Source of the DNA: Oxalobacteraceae bacterium
Lineage (GTDB): Bacteria > Pseudomonadota > Gammaproteobacteria > Burkholderiales > Burkholderiaceae_D
Assembly (NCBI GenBank): GCA_027490725.1
Contig: JAIXXN010000070.1
Coordinates: forward strand, 1-48,423
Direction of reading: 5' to 3'
Length of the DNA stretch: 48,423 nt
In this document: one piece after another, positions 33,446-42,821 of the stretch
Layout: the number at the start of each line of letters is the position of its first letter
Numbering within the stretch: the first letter of the stretch is position 1
The notes under the pieces: generated by a model
Told to the model about the DNA's origin: nothing
Seen by the model: only the letters and a program-made list of their open reading frames with translations
The model's database searches: none
Made by a program: the position numbers and the translations under genes

Positions 33446-34999
33446 TTAGTGGTTCAGCGCTGCGAACAGCGGCTGGCACGAGGCGCTCAGTTCACCGCGC
33501 AGCACCATGCCTTTGGCCGCTTCGATATCCGGCGCAAAGAAGCGGTCAGCGTCGAAGAACGGCACACGGCTGCGCAGTTGCGCATGGACGTGTTCCAGAT
33601 ACGGCGAAGTCTTCAGCGGACGGTGGAAGTCGATACCCTGCGCCGCCGCCAGCAATTCGATGCCGAGAATCACGGCGGTATTGTGCGCCATGTCGTCCAG
33701 ACGGCGCGCCGCATAGGTGGCCATGCTGACGTGGTCTTCCTGATTGGCCGAGGTCGGAATCGTGTCGACACTGCCCGGATGGGCCAGCGCTTTGTTTTCC
33801 GACGCCAGCGCAGCTGCCGTCACGTGCGCAATCATGAAGCCGGAATTGACGCCGGGGTCGCGCACCAGGAACGGTGGCAGACCGGAGATGGTGGCGTCGA
33901 TCAGCAGCGCAATGCGGCGTTCGGCAATGCTGCCGATTTCGGCGATGGCCAGCGCCAGCGTATCGGCAGCAAACGCCACCGGCTCGGCATGGAAGTTACC
34001 CCCGGAGACCACCACCGACACCTCACCATCCTTGAACAGCAGCGGATTGTCGGTCACGGCATTGGCTTCGATCAGCAGGGTGCGGGTGGCATTGGCGATG
34101 ATGTCGTGGCAGGCGCCCATCACTTGCGGCTGGCAGCGCAGGCAGTAAGGATCCTGCACCCGCTCGTCGCCCACCAGATGGGAAGCGCGGATCGCGCTGT
34201 GGCTGACCAGCTCACGGTAAATCGAGGCCGCGGCGATCTGGCCGGGCTGGCCGCGCACTGCATGCACCCGCGCGTCGAACGGCGCATCGGAACCCTTGGC
34301 GGCGTCGAGCGACAGCGCGCCCGTTACCATGCCCGCCTGCAGCAGACGCTCGGCCATGAACAGGCCGTGCAGTGCCAGCGCAGTCGACACCTGGGTGCCG
34401 TTAATCAGCGCCAGACCTTCTTTGGCGGCCAGTACTACCGGTGCGATATTGGCCGCTTTCAAAGCATCCGCTGCCGGCACTAGTGCGCCATTGACACGCA
34501 CCTCGCCCACGCCCAGCATGGCCAGCGTCATATGCGACAGCGGCGCCAGATCACCGGATGCGCCCACCGAGCCTTTAGCTGGAATCGCTGGCATGATGCC
34601 GGCGTTGTAGAGCGCGATCAGGGTATCGACGATCAGCGGACGTACGCCCGAGTAACCGCGTGCCAGACTGCCGATTTTCATCAGCATGATCAGGCGGCAC
34701 ACCGCGTCCGACACCAGCTCGCCGGTGCCGACCGAGTGCGACAGAATCAGATTGCGCTGCAGTTGTTCCAGCTTGTCATCCGGGATGCGAGTTTTGGCCA
34801 GCAGACCGAAGCCGGTATTAATGCCGTAGGCAGCATCGCCTTTGGCGACGATGGCCTGCACGGTGGCGGCCGATGCTTCGATCACCGGATAGGCTTGTGG
34901 CGCCAGCGTCAGCGGCGCGGCAGCGTTCCAGACGGCGCGCAGTTCGTTGAGCGTCAGTGCGCCCGGGTTCAGGGTCAGTGCAGTTACAGTGTTGGTCAT
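33446..34999 (-). CDS. hutH: Histidine ammonia-lyase (HutH)
   Basis: A 517-residue lyase that removes ammonia from histidine to give urocanate, step 1. The self-made MIO cofactor comes from A147-S148-G149 in GSVGASGDLAPLSH. YGINTGFG and the segment QDPYCLRCQPQVMG-like (VQDPYCLRCQPQ) are also invariant. Length is normal. It follows hutU after 49 bases with only a weak ribosome site. Confidence 0.98.
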   Translation of the reverse strand: MTNTVTALTLNPGALTLNELRAVWNAAAPLTLAPQAYPVIEASAATVQAIVAKGDAAYGINTGFGLLAKTRIPDDKLEQLQRNLILSHSVGTGELVSDAVCRLIMLMKIGSLARGYSGVRPLIVDTLIALYNAGIMPAIPAKGSVGASGDLAPLSHMTLAMLGVGEVRVNGALVPAADALKAANIAPVVLAAKEGLALINGTQVSTALALHGLFMAERLLQAGMVTGALSLDAAKGSDAPFDARVHAVRGQPGQIAAASIYRELVSHSAIRASHLVGDERVQDPYCLRCQPQVMGACHDIIANATRTLLIEANAVTDNPLLFKDGEVSVVVSGGNFHAEPVAFAADTLALAIAEIGSIAERRIALLIDATISGLPPFLVRDPGVNSGFMIAHVTAAALASENKALAHPGSVDTIPTSANQEDHVSMATYAARRLDDMAHNTAVILGIELLAAAQGIDFHRPLKTSPYLEHVHAQLRSRVPFFDADRFFAPDIEAAKGMVLRGELSASCQPLFAALNH

Positions 35000-35048
35000 A
35001 TCAGTATCCGGAATAAGTAAGCAAACTAGGCTGGCTTGGAGCTTAGCC

Positions 35049-36752
35049 TCAAGGCAGCATCGGCAGGTTCAGGCCATTCCGCTTGGCGCAGGCAATCGCG
35101 CTGTCATAGCCGGCATCGGCATGGCGCATCACGCCACTACCGCTGTCGTTGACCAGCACGCGCGCCAGACGTTTCGCGGCCGCGTCGGTGCCGTCGGCAA
35201 CGATCACCACACCGGAGTGCTGCGAGTAACCCATACCCACCCCGCCGCCGTGGTGCAGCGACACCCAGGTCGCACCACCGGCAGTATTCAGCAGGGCGTT
35301 CAGCAGCGGCCAGTCGGACACCGCGTCGGTGCCATCTTTCATGCTTTCCGTTTCGCGGTTAGGACTGGCCACCGAACCGGTATCGAGGTGATCGCGACCA
35401 ATCACTACTGGCGCTTTCAGTTCGCCATTGCGCACCATTTCATTGAAGGCCAGACCAGCAATATGCCGTTCGCCCAGACCCAGCCAGCAGATCCGCGCTG
35501 GCAGGCCCTGGAAGGCGATGCGCTCGCGCGCCATGTCCAGCCAGCGGTGCACCTGCGCGTGGTGCGGGAACAGTTCCTTGATCTTGGCGTCGGTCTTGTA
35601 GATATCTTCCGGATCGCCGGACAGCGCCACCCAGCGGAACGGACCGCGACCTTCGCAGAACTGCGGGCGGATATAGGCTGGGACGAAACCGGGGAAATCG
35701 AAGGCATTCTGCACACCGTGATCAAAGGCGACCTGACGGATATTGTTACCGTAATCGACCACCTTGGCGCCCAGCGTCTGGAAGTCCAGCATGGCCTGCA
35801 CGTGCACGGCGCAGGATGCGGCCGCGGCGGCTTTGAGTGCGGCGTGACGGCTATCGTCCTGCTGCGCGGCCTTCCACTGTTCCACCGTCCAGCCCTGCGG
35901 CAGATAGCCGTTGATCAGGTCATGCGCGGAAGTCTGGTCGGTCACCACGTCTGGCACCAGTCCTTGCGCGCGGGCGCGGCGTACCAGCTCCGGCAGCACA
36001 TCGGCAGCATTGCCCAGCAGGCCGATGGAAATCGCATCGCCATTGGCTTTGTGCTGGGCTACCAGTGCCAGCGCTTCATCGATGTCGGCTGCCTGCTTGT
36101 CCAGATAGCGGGTGCGCAGACGGAAGTCGATGCTGCTCTGCTGGCATTCGATATTCAGCGATACGGCACCGGCCATGGTGGCTGCCAGCGGCTGTGCGCC
36201 GCCCATGCCGCCCAGACCGGCGGTGAGTACCCAGCGCCCTTTCAGGTCGCCGCCAAAGTGCTGACGGCCGGCTTCGGCGAAGGTTTCGAAAGTGCCTTGA
36301 ACAATGCCCTGCGTGCCGATGTAAATCCAGCTGCCGGCCGTCATCTGGCCGTACATGAACAGGCCTTTGCGATCGAGTTCGTTGAAGTGTTCCCAGTTGG
36401 CCCACTTCGGTACCAGATTCGAATTGGCGATCAGCACACGGGGCGCATCGCTGTGGGTCTGGAACACGCCGACCGGTTTGCCGGACTGGATCAGCAAGGT
36501 CTGGTCATCTTCGAGCTCGCGCAGCGAAGCGAGGATCTGGTCGTAGCAGGCCCAGTTGCGGGCCGCGCGGCCGATGCCGCCATACACCACCAGATGCTTG
36601 GGATTTTCCGCTACTTCGGCATCCAGATTATTCTGGATCATGCGGTAGGCTGCTTCGGCGCCCCAGTTCTTGCAAGTGAGCTCGGGGCCGCGCGGGGCGC
36701 GGATTTCACGGCTGGCGTCGAAACGGGGATCGCTGTCTAAGTGGCTGGTCAT
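35049..36752 (-). CDS. hutU: Urocanate hydratase (HutU)
   Basis: A 567-residue enzyme that hydrates urocanate to imidazolonepropionate using bound NAD+, step 2. The Rossmann segment GLGGMGGAQPLA, the ARICWLGLGERH stretch with the catalytic-region cysteine, and GRDHLDTGSVASPNRETE are clear. The start at 36752 is preferred because AGGAG precedes it and the extra upstream residues are not in the family. It is the first gene of the operon, 89 bases behind the HutC-type operator. Confidence 0.98.
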   Translation of the reverse strand: MTSHLDSDPRFDASREIRAPRGPELTCKNWGAEAAYRMIQNNLDAEVAENPKHLVVYGGIGRAARNWACYDQILASLRELEDDQTLLIQSGKPVGVFQTHSDAPRVLIANSNLVPKWANWEHFNELDRKGLFMYGQMTAGSWIYIGTQGIVQGTFETFAEAGRQHFGGDLKGRWVLTAGLGGMGGAQPLAATMAGAVSLNIECQQSSIDFRLRTRYLDKQAADIDEALALVAQHKANGDAISIGLLGNAADVLPELVRRARAQGLVPDVVTDQTSAHDLINGYLPQGWTVEQWKAAQQDDSRHAALKAAAAASCAVHVQAMLDFQTLGAKVVDYGNNIRQVAFDHGVQNAFDFPGFVPAYIRPQFCEGRGPFRWVALSGDPEDIYKTDAKIKELFPHHAQVHRWLDMARERIAFQGLPARICWLGLGERHIAGLAFNEMVRNGELKAPVVIGRDHLDTGSVASPNRETESMKDGTDAVSDWPLLNALLNTAGGATWVSLHHGGGVGMGYSQHSGVVIVADGTDAAAKRLARVLVNDSGSGVMRHADAGYDSAIACAKRNGLNLPMLP

Positions 36753-36833
36753 AGTGGCTCCTGAGCGGTGTGTGGGGAGCAGCAACGCGGCCCGTCAGGA
36801 CCCGACAGGCGTGCGTGTACCGCGCTTTTTCAC

Positions 36834-36862
36834 AGCATAAGTTGTATATACAACCAAGTCAA
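36834..36862 (-). promoter_or_regulatory. hutU operon promoter with HutC operator in the spacer
   Basis: On the minus strand TTGACT (36857-36862) and TATGCT (36834-36839) are 17 bases apart. The spacer holds GTTGTATATACAAC (36841-36854), a perfect 14-bp palindrome matching the known HutC/GntR-type site TTGTATATACAA. Binding would block RNA polymerase directly. The rest of 36753-36924 shows no gene. Confidence 0.85.
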
Positions 36863-36924
36863 CCGAAACCTGAGGCCACGCCGAAAAGCACTCCGGCGCA
36901 ATAAAACCCGCGACTCCCCCCTCC

Positions 36925-38631
36925 CTAGCGCTTGAACACGCGCTTGCCACCCACCCAGGTTTGCAGCACCTGGGTTTTGCCGATCTGCTCGGGCGGCACC
37001 TTGAACAGGTCACGGTCGATCAGAATGAAATCCGCCCATTTGCCCGGCTCCAGCGAGCCCAGCACGTTTTCCTGATGGGCGGCATACGCCGCATCGAGCG
37101 TGAAGCAGCGCAGTGCCTCAGTCAGCGTCATGGCCTGATTCTTGTACCAGCCACCAGCCGGCTGGCCGGCATTGTTCTGGCGCGTGACGGCGGCATGCAA
37201 GCCCTCGAATGGATTGGGTGACTCCACCGGGAAATCCGAGCCGCAGGCAATCCGCAAGCCCTGATCGAGGAAAGTGCGCCATGCATACGCACCCTTGATG
37301 CGTTCATGGCCAACCCGCTGTTCGGCCATATTCTGGTCGGAGGTCGCGTGGGTCGGCTGCATCGAAGGAATCACCCCCAGCGTTTTAAAACGGGACATAT
37401 CTTCCGGTGCCACCACCTGCGCATGCTCGATGCGGTGGCGCAGCCCGCCGTTCTGATATTGCGGGATCAACTGGGCATAGGCATCGAGGATCTGACGATT
37501 GCCGGCATCGCCGATAGCATGCACATTCACCTGATAGCCGGCCTTCATGGCCTTGCTCATCTTGGCCAGAATTTCAGCGGGCGGATAAAACAGCAGGCCG
37601 CGACTGGACGGCAGATCGGAATACGGTGCCAGCAGCGCCGCACCACGACTACCGAGTGCGCCGTCCGAATACAGCTTCACCGCCGCCAGCGCATACACAT
37701 CATTGGCATAGGATGGCAGCGGACCATCCTTGGACAGCTCGTCGAAATCGGCACCGGTATCGCCGATCATGGCGTAGACGCGGGTAGTCAGCTTGCCGTG
37801 ATCGGCATAATCGCGGTACAGATCATCCTGCGCCACCTTCACGCCGGCATCATGGACGCTAGTCAGGCCGACCCGGCTCAGAGCCGCCAGCGCGTTATCG
37901 AGCATGCCGCGCGCTTCTGCCGGCGTCGCCAGCGGCACCACTTTTTCCACCAGTTCCATGGCCGCATCGACTAGCACACCGCTTGGCCTGCCGCTGGCAT
38001 CGCGCTCGATCTTGCCGCCTTTCGGATCCGGCGTATCGCGACTGATACCGGCCATTTCCAGCGCCTTGGTATTCACCCAGATCGCGTGACCATCCACCCG
38101 GTGCAGCAGCACGGGACGCTCGTTCACCTGCGCGTCGAGTTCCGCCGCAGTGGGGAAGCGCCCCAGTTTCCAGTTTTCCTGATTCCAGCCATGCCCGATC
38201 ACCCAGGCCCGGCGCGGGTGGGCACGGGCAAACTCCGCCACCGAGCGCACCGCACCTCCCACCGAGGTGGCACTGAATAACTCCACGCCGGAAGCGATTT
38301 CACCAAGTTCGAACACATGGCCGTGGGCGTCGATCAGCCCGGGCAGCAGGGTTTTTCCCTGCGCATCGATATGTTCGGCCTTGGGCAGACGCGCCGCCGT
38401 ATCCCGCTCGCTACCCACCGCGACGATTTTTCCCAGATCATCGAAACCGAGCGAAGTAAATCGCAGCAGCGTGCCGTCAGCTGTCAGGGTATAGCCGTTC
38501 GCATGGTCGATGATGGTATCGGCCTGCGCCAGCGGCGTCAGACCCGATAAAGCCAGCGCGGTAAAAGCCAGGCCTGTGAAAGTGAAACTGCCAGCCGCCG
38601 CAGGTGCGGACGGAAAAAAGCGAGTGCGCAT
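36925..38631 (-). CDS. Exported amidohydrolase, YtcJ-like
   Basis: A 568-residue metal-dependent hydrolase of the amidohydrolase 3 / YtcJ group. A long signal peptide (about 1-38, ending LAQADT) predicts a periplasmic enzyme. Metal motifs are GLIDAHGHVFELG, VHAIGD and GSDFPVESPNPF, with a lysine in the AVKLYSDGALGSRGA region. YtcJ relatives hydrolyse amides of unknown nature. GGGGAG precedes the ATG. It sits directly upstream of the hut operon on the same strand, but the HutC promoter lies between. Confidence 0.9.
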   Translation of the reverse strand: MRTRFFPSAPAAAGSFTFTGLAFTALALSGLTPLAQADTIIDHANGYTLTADGTLLRFTSLGFDDLGKIVAVGSERDTAARLPKAEHIDAQGKTLLPGLIDAHGHVFELGEIASGVELFSATSVGGAVRSVAEFARAHPRRAWVIGHGWNQENWKLGRFPTAAELDAQVNERPVLLHRVDGHAIWVNTKALEMAGISRDTPDPKGGKIERDASGRPSGVLVDAAMELVEKVVPLATPAEARGMLDNALAALSRVGLTSVHDAGVKVAQDDLYRDYADHGKLTTRVYAMIGDTGADFDELSKDGPLPSYANDVYALAAVKLYSDGALGSRGAALLAPYSDLPSSRGLLFYPPAEILAKMSKAMKAGYQVNVHAIGDAGNRQILDAYAQLIPQYQNGGLRHRIEHAQVVAPEDMSRFKTLGVIPSMQPTHATSDQNMAEQRVGHERIKGAYAWRTFLDQGLRIACGSDFPVESPNPFEGLHAAVTRQNNAGQPAGGWYKNQAMTLTEALRCFTLDAAYAAHQENVLGSLEPGKWADFILIDRDLFKVPPEQIGKTQVLQTWVGGKRVFKR

Positions 38632-38737
38632 CGAAACTCCCCATTCAGGAACCTAGAGTCAGAGTGTAGCGAAGTTTAGGCCGGGGTCAATCAAACTCTG
38701 GTTACAATGTCGGATTCGCCGCTCTTCCACCACACCC

Positions 38738-40564
38738 GTGTCCAGCCGATTACTCTATATCCGCCTGCTCCAGCAGTTCCGCCCCTACCTGTGGATAGGT
38801 GTGGTGACCCTGTTCGCCGTTGCGCTGGCCGCTGCTGCCGACGTGCTGCTGATCCGCCAGTTGCAGAACGTGGTCGATGCGCTGGCCCCGAGCCATAGCC
38901 TGACGGCCGCCCGTCCTGCCAGCGGTCTGCTGGCCGATCTGCAGGCGTGGCTGGGCCGCATGCTGCCGCAAAATCCTGCCAACGCCGCCCTGTGGTCGAT
39001 ACCGGCCGTGATTCTGGCGCTGGCCCTGATGCGCATGCTGGCCAGTTTTGCCTCCGAATATGGCGCTGCCTGGCTAAGTAGCCGGGTACAGGCCAATCTG
39101 CGCGAAGTCATGTTCGCCCGCATCATGCGCCTGCCGAACGGCTATTTCGACCAGTCCTCCACCGGCACCACCCTGTCGCGCGTCGCCTTCGACGCCGCGC
39201 AGGTGGCGCAAGCGGTGATCACGGTAGTGAATGTGGCGATGCGCGATAGCGTCGCCACCATCGGCTACCTGACCACCCTGTTCCTGATCGACTGGCAACT
39301 GGCGCTGTTCTGTCTGGGCCTGCTGCCGCTGGTGGCAGCCATCGTCACCTTTGCCGGCCGGCGCATGCGCCATCTGAGCAAAAGTGCCCAGGCTGCCATG
39401 GGCGAACTGACCAATGTGCTCGACGAAAGCATCAGCGGCCAGCGCGTGGTTAAAATCTTCGGCGGCCAGGATTATGAACAGCAACGCTTCGACAGCGTGG
39501 TAAAACTGAACCGCCAGCTGGCCGTCAAGCATGCGGCCACCTCGGCACTCAATTCCGGCATCATCATGCTGCTGATCGGGATTACCCTGTCTTCCGTGAT
39601 CTATTTCGCGCTGCTGCGCGCGCAAGCGGGCGCACTCTCGCCCGGTGCCTTCGTGGCCTTCATGTCCTCACTAATGGCGATGCAATCGCCGATCAAGAAC
39701 CTCACCAAGATCAACGAACCGATGCAACGCGGCATGGCTGCCGCCGAATCCGTGTTCGGTCTGATCGACACGGAAGCGGAAACCGATACCGGCACCCGCG
39801 CACTGCAACAAGCCGCCGGCCACCTGCAGCTGCAGGACGTCAGCTTCCGCTACAGCAGCGATGCCGATAGCAAGCCGGCGCTCGATGGCGTTTCGCTGGA
39901 TATCGCCGCCGGCGAAACGGTGGCGCTGGTGGGTAGTTCCGGCAGTGGCAAAACCACCCTGGCTAGCCTGCTGCCACGCTTCTACGATGTCAGCGGCGGC
40001 AGCATCCGCCTCGATGGCGTCGACCTGCGCGATTACCGCATGACGGCGCTGCGCAGCCAGATCGCGCTCGTCAGTCAGGATGTGGTGCTGTTCAACGATA
40101 CGCTGGCCGCCAACATCGCCTACGGTGATCCGGCACCGTCCGCGCAACGCATCGAAGCGGCCGCGCGAGCCGCCCATGCCCACGAATTTATCGAACGCCA
40201 GCCGCAGGGCTATCAGACCCCGGTGGGTGAAAATGGCCTGCGTCTGTCCGGCGGCCAGCGCCAGCGGCTGGCAATTGCCCGCGCGCTGTACAAGAATGCA
40301 CCGATTCTGATTCTCGACGAAGCCACCAGTGCGCTCGACACGGAATCCGAACGGCTGGTGCAGGCAGCGCTGGAAACGCTGATGCAGGGCCGCACCACGG
40401 TGGTGATTGCGCACCGTCTGTCAACCATCGAAAACGCCGACCGCATCGTGGTACTGGACGGTGGTCGTATCGCCGAAGTAGGAAGCCATCCGGAGCTGCT
40501 GGCACACAACGGCATCTACGCGCGCCTCTACCAGACCCAGAAGAGCGTTCAGCTGGCGTCGTGA
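38738..40564 (+). CDS. msbA: MsbA, lipid A flippase (ABC exporter)
   Basis: A 608-residue half-size ABC exporter. The N-terminal six-helix domain is followed by a nucleotide-binding domain with GSSGSGKTT Walker A, LSGGQRQRLA signature and ILILDEATSALD Walker B. Length and order fit MsbA, which flips lipid A core across the inner membrane. The start is GTG because no in-frame ATG gives the usual N-terminus. A TACAAT box at 38703-38708 lacks a clear -35. Its 3' end overlaps the convergent oxygenase gene by 16 bases. Confidence 0.94.
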   Translation: MSSRLLYIRLLQQFRPYLWIGVVTLFAVALAAAADVLLIRQLQNVVDALAPSHSLTAARPASGLLADLQAWLGRMLPQNPANAALWSIPAVILALALMRMLASFASEYGAAWLSSRVQANLREVMFARIMRLPNGYFDQSSTGTTLSRVAFDAAQVAQAVITVVNVAMRDSVATIGYLTTLFLIDWQLALFCLGLLPLVAAIVTFAGRRMRHLSKSAQAAMGELTNVLDESISGQRVVKIFGGQDYEQQRFDSVVKLNRQLAVKHAATSALNSGIIMLLIGITLSSVIYFALLRAQAGALSPGAFVAFMSSLMAMQSPIKNLTKINEPMQRGMAAAESVFGLIDTEAETDTGTRALQQAAGHLQLQDVSFRYSSDADSKPALDGVSLDIAAGETVALVGSSGSGKTTLASLLPRFYDVSGGSIRLDGVDLRDYRMTALRSQIALVSQDVVLFNDTLAANIAYGDPAPSAQRIEAAARAAHAHEFIERQPQGYQTPVGENGLRLSGGQRQRLAIARALYKNAPILILDEATSALDTESERLVQAALETLMQGRTTVVIAHRLSTIENADRIVVLDGGRIAEVGSHPELLAHNGIYARLYQTQKSVQLAS

Positions 40565-41397
40565 AAAATCAAGCCGAGGGTGTGACGCAGGCCACGCCGT
40601 AAGCGGCTCACCCCATGCCGCATCTGCACCCGGTAGACGCCCCGTGCGCCCTGTGCAGGGCGCAGGTCGACCGGGAAAATCACCAGATCACCCTGCCGCC
40701 AGCACAGCACCTCGACGCGCGATTGCTGGCGCGGACGCTGCTCGGTCAGCACCAGTTCCCCACCCTCGAAATCACGTCCCGGCTCGCTCAGCAGAATCGC
40801 TGCCTGTAAGGGGAATACCTGTTCGCCATACAGATCCTGATGCAGGCAGTTGTAATCGCCCGCCACATACTGCAGCAGCAAGGGCGTGGGACGCTGCTGG
40901 CCTGCAGCATGGCAGCGCGCCAGAAATTCCGTATGCTCGGCCGGAAAGCGGCTATCGATTCCCAGCAGCTCGTGCCAGCGATTGGCAATCTGCGCCAGCG
41001 GCCCGTATAGCGCCTGCCGCAAAGCCACCACCATCGACGGCAGCGGGTAACGGAAATACTGGTATTCGCCACTGCCAAAGCCATGCTGCGCCATCACTAT
41101 CCGGCTGCGGAACAGCTCCGGCTGGGCATACTGGGCCGCCATGGCGCGGCACTCCTCGGCCGTCAGCATGCCCGGTACCGTGGCATAGCCTTGCGCCAGC
41201 AATTCGTCGCCGATTGCCTGCCAGTCCAGCCCCGCCACATGCACGGCGATGCCGGCCGCCGCCCCGACCGCGCGGCGCGCCTGATTCTGGGCCGGTGCCG
41301 CGTCCGCCGCCACGCTGAGGGGGGCCACCGTACGCGCGACACGCGCCGGTGCGCCGGCCGCGAAATCGAATTCGCCATTCAGTTCGCCATACTTCAC
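40549..41397 (-). CDS. 2OG-Fe(II) oxygenase of the PF09859 (Oxygenase-NA) type
   Basis: A 282-residue dioxygenase. Iron ligands are H186 and D188 in CLHQDLYG and probably H261 in MRHGVSRLRRG. The order GDLVIFPVDLRP, MRHGVSRLRRGLRHTLGLIFHD fits PF09859, a family predicted, not shown, to demethylate damaged DNA bases oxidatively. It overlaps the ada stop as ATGA, so it is co-expressed with the alkylation response gene, the place AlkB has in E. coli. Confidence 0.88.
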   Translation of the reverse strand: MKYGELNGEFDFAAGAPARVARTVAPLSVAADAAPAQNQARRAVGAAAGIAVHVAGLDWQAIGDELLAQGYATVPGMLTAEECRAMAAQYAQPELFRSRIVMAQHGFGSGEYQYFRYPLPSMVVALRQALYGPLAQIANRWHELLGIDSRFPAEHTEFLARCHAAGQQRPTPLLLQYVAGDYNCLHQDLYGEQVFPLQAAILLSEPGRDFEGGELVLTEQRPRQQSRVEVLCWRQGDLVIFPVDLRPAQGARGVYRVQMRHGVSRLRRGLRHTLGLIFHDAS

Positions 41398-42578
41398 AGC
41401 TCTGCCTCCCGTTCCAGTAATACCGCCTTACGTTCGACGCCCCAGCGATAGCCGGACAGACTGCCATCCTGACGCACCACTCGGTGACAGGGGATCGCTA
41501 CTGCCAGCGCATTCGCCGCGCAGGCACTGGCCACCGCACGCGCGCCACGCGGCAGGCCGACGCGCTGCGCCAGCTGCGCATAACTGACGGTCTGGCCGGC
41601 CGGAATCTCGCGCAGCACCTGCCAGACGCGCTGCTGAAATGCGGTGCCCTGCACATCCAGCGGCAGATCCAGTCCTTGCGCCGGCTGTTCCACCAACCCG
41701 ATCACCCGCGCCACCACCTGTTCGTAGTCAGCCTCGGCGCCCAGTAGTTCGGCAGCGGGAAACCGGTCTTGCAGATCGCGCAGCAGAAACGCCGGATCAT
41801 CGTCGATCAGGATCGCGCAGATGCCCTGCGCCGTGCTGGCTACCAGTATCGCTCCCAGCGAGCACTGGGCAATCGCAAAGCGGATCTGCGCGCCGCGTCC
41901 ACCGGCGCGGTAGGCGCCCGGCGTCATGCCCAGCACGGCCTGTGCCTGTGCATAAAAGCGGCCGCTGGAATTGTAGCCGGCCGCATACAGCGCATCCGTC
42001 ACGCTGGCCGCAGCGCCGCTAGCTGCACTGGTCAGCGCCGGGCCGGCACTGGCCAGCAGCGCCTGCTGCACGCGCCGGGCGCGCAGCGCAGCGCCATAGG
42101 CTCTGGGGGTAATCCCGGTCACGGCCTTGAAGATGCGGTGAAAATGGAAGCGCGATAGCCCCACGGCCGTGGCCAGTGCATCCAGATCGGGGGCGCTATC
42201 GGCCTGATCGATCAGCCGGCACGCCTCGGCTACCAGCGCAGCCTGCCGTTCGGCCAGCGCGGGCTGGTCCGGTTTACAGCGCAGGCAGGGCCGGAAACCG
42301 GCCTGCTCGGCCTCGACCCGGCTGTCATGAAACGCCACGTTGTGCCGCAATGCAGGCCGTGCGCCGCATGAGGGCCGGCAGTACACGCCGGTGCTGCGCA
42401 CCGAATACCAGAACACCTCGTCAGCGCCGGCATCGCGCTGCTGCACGGCGGCCCAGCGCTGCGCCACACTCAGGTAGGCGGGCCCGCTGGCCCGCGTGTG
42501 CTGTGCTGGATTGGTGTCTGCGGCAGTGCCGTCTGGCGCGCGCTGGCGGGCGGTTTTATTGTGAGCTGTCTGGTCCAT
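41394..42578 (-). CDS. ada: Ada, methylphosphotriester/O6-methylguanine-DNA methyltransferase and activator
   Basis: A 394-residue protein with all Ada domains. The N-terminal zinc domain has C67, C71, C98 and C101 (VYCRPSCGARPALR, FRPCLRCKP); in E. coli the first of these takes the phosphotriester methyl group and switches Ada to an activator. An AraC-type helix-turn-helix follows (135-225). The C-terminal methyltransferase has C364 in IPCHR. There is a 35-residue N-terminal extension. GGGAGT precedes the ATG. Confidence 0.96.
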   Translation of the reverse strand: MDQTAHNKTARQRAPDGTAADTNPAQHTRASGPAYLSVAQRWAAVQQRDAGADEVFWYSVRSTGVYCRPSCGARPALRHNVAFHDSRVEAEQAGFRPCLRCKPDQPALAERQAALVAEACRLIDQADSAPDLDALATAVGLSRFHFHRIFKAVTGITPRAYGAALRARRVQQALLASAGPALTSAASGAAASVTDALYAAGYNSSGRFYAQAQAVLGMTPGAYRAGGRGAQIRFAIAQCSLGAILVASTAQGICAILIDDDPAFLLRDLQDRFPAAELLGAEADYEQVVARVIGLVEQPAQGLDLPLDVQGTAFQQRVWQVLREIPAGQTVSYAQLAQRVGLPRGARAVASACAANALAVAIPCHRVVRQDGSLSGYRWGVERKAVLLEREAEL

Positions 42579-42657
42579 GTCGGACTCCCGGTCGGATCAA
42601 CGAAGCCACCAGCGTAACTGGCGCCGCGCTGCGCCGCACTCCGGCGCTTGCTTTTGA

Positions 42658-42729
42658 ATTGTACGCCGGCCTGGTTCGGACCGGCAAAGTTGCACGACAC
42701 CGGCAAAGTTTAGCAGCCGCCATAAAGTT
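42658..42729 (-). promoter_or_regulatory. ada promoter with three 19-nt phased repeats
   Basis: On the minus strand the -10 is TACAAT (42658-42663) and the -35 is TTGCCG (42682-42687), 18 bases apart. ACCGGCAAAGTT occurs at 42680-42691 and again at 42699-42710, and AAAGTT recurs at 42724-42729. Each step is exactly 19 bases. The first copy overlaps the -35, the others lie upstream, as activator sites would. Ada binding is inference. Confidence 0.65.
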
Positions 42730-42751
42730 AGCAAAAAACTCGTAAAGATGC

Positions 42752-42779
42752 TCGACTGGCAAACATGGGGTGCTAGAAT
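42752..42779 (+). promoter_or_regulatory. Candidate hutC promoter
   Basis: TCGACT (42752-42757), 16 bases, then TAGAAT (42774-42779, five of six) lie 43 bases before the TTG start codon. No HutC-type palindrome is seen here, so hutC may not repress itself. Confidence 0.5.
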
Positions 42780-42821
42780 AAAGCGCAGGCGCCGCGCCGG
42801 TGCGCCCTTCGGAGAAGCCGT

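Noticed and set aside
32696..34483. A 595-codon plus-strand frame opposite hutG and hutH
   Set aside because: It spans two real genes antisense and has typical shadow composition.
34947..36740. A 597-codon plus-strand frame opposite hutU
   Set aside because: hutU on the minus strand is unmistakable; the opposite frame is His/Gly/Val-rich with no family and no ribosome site.
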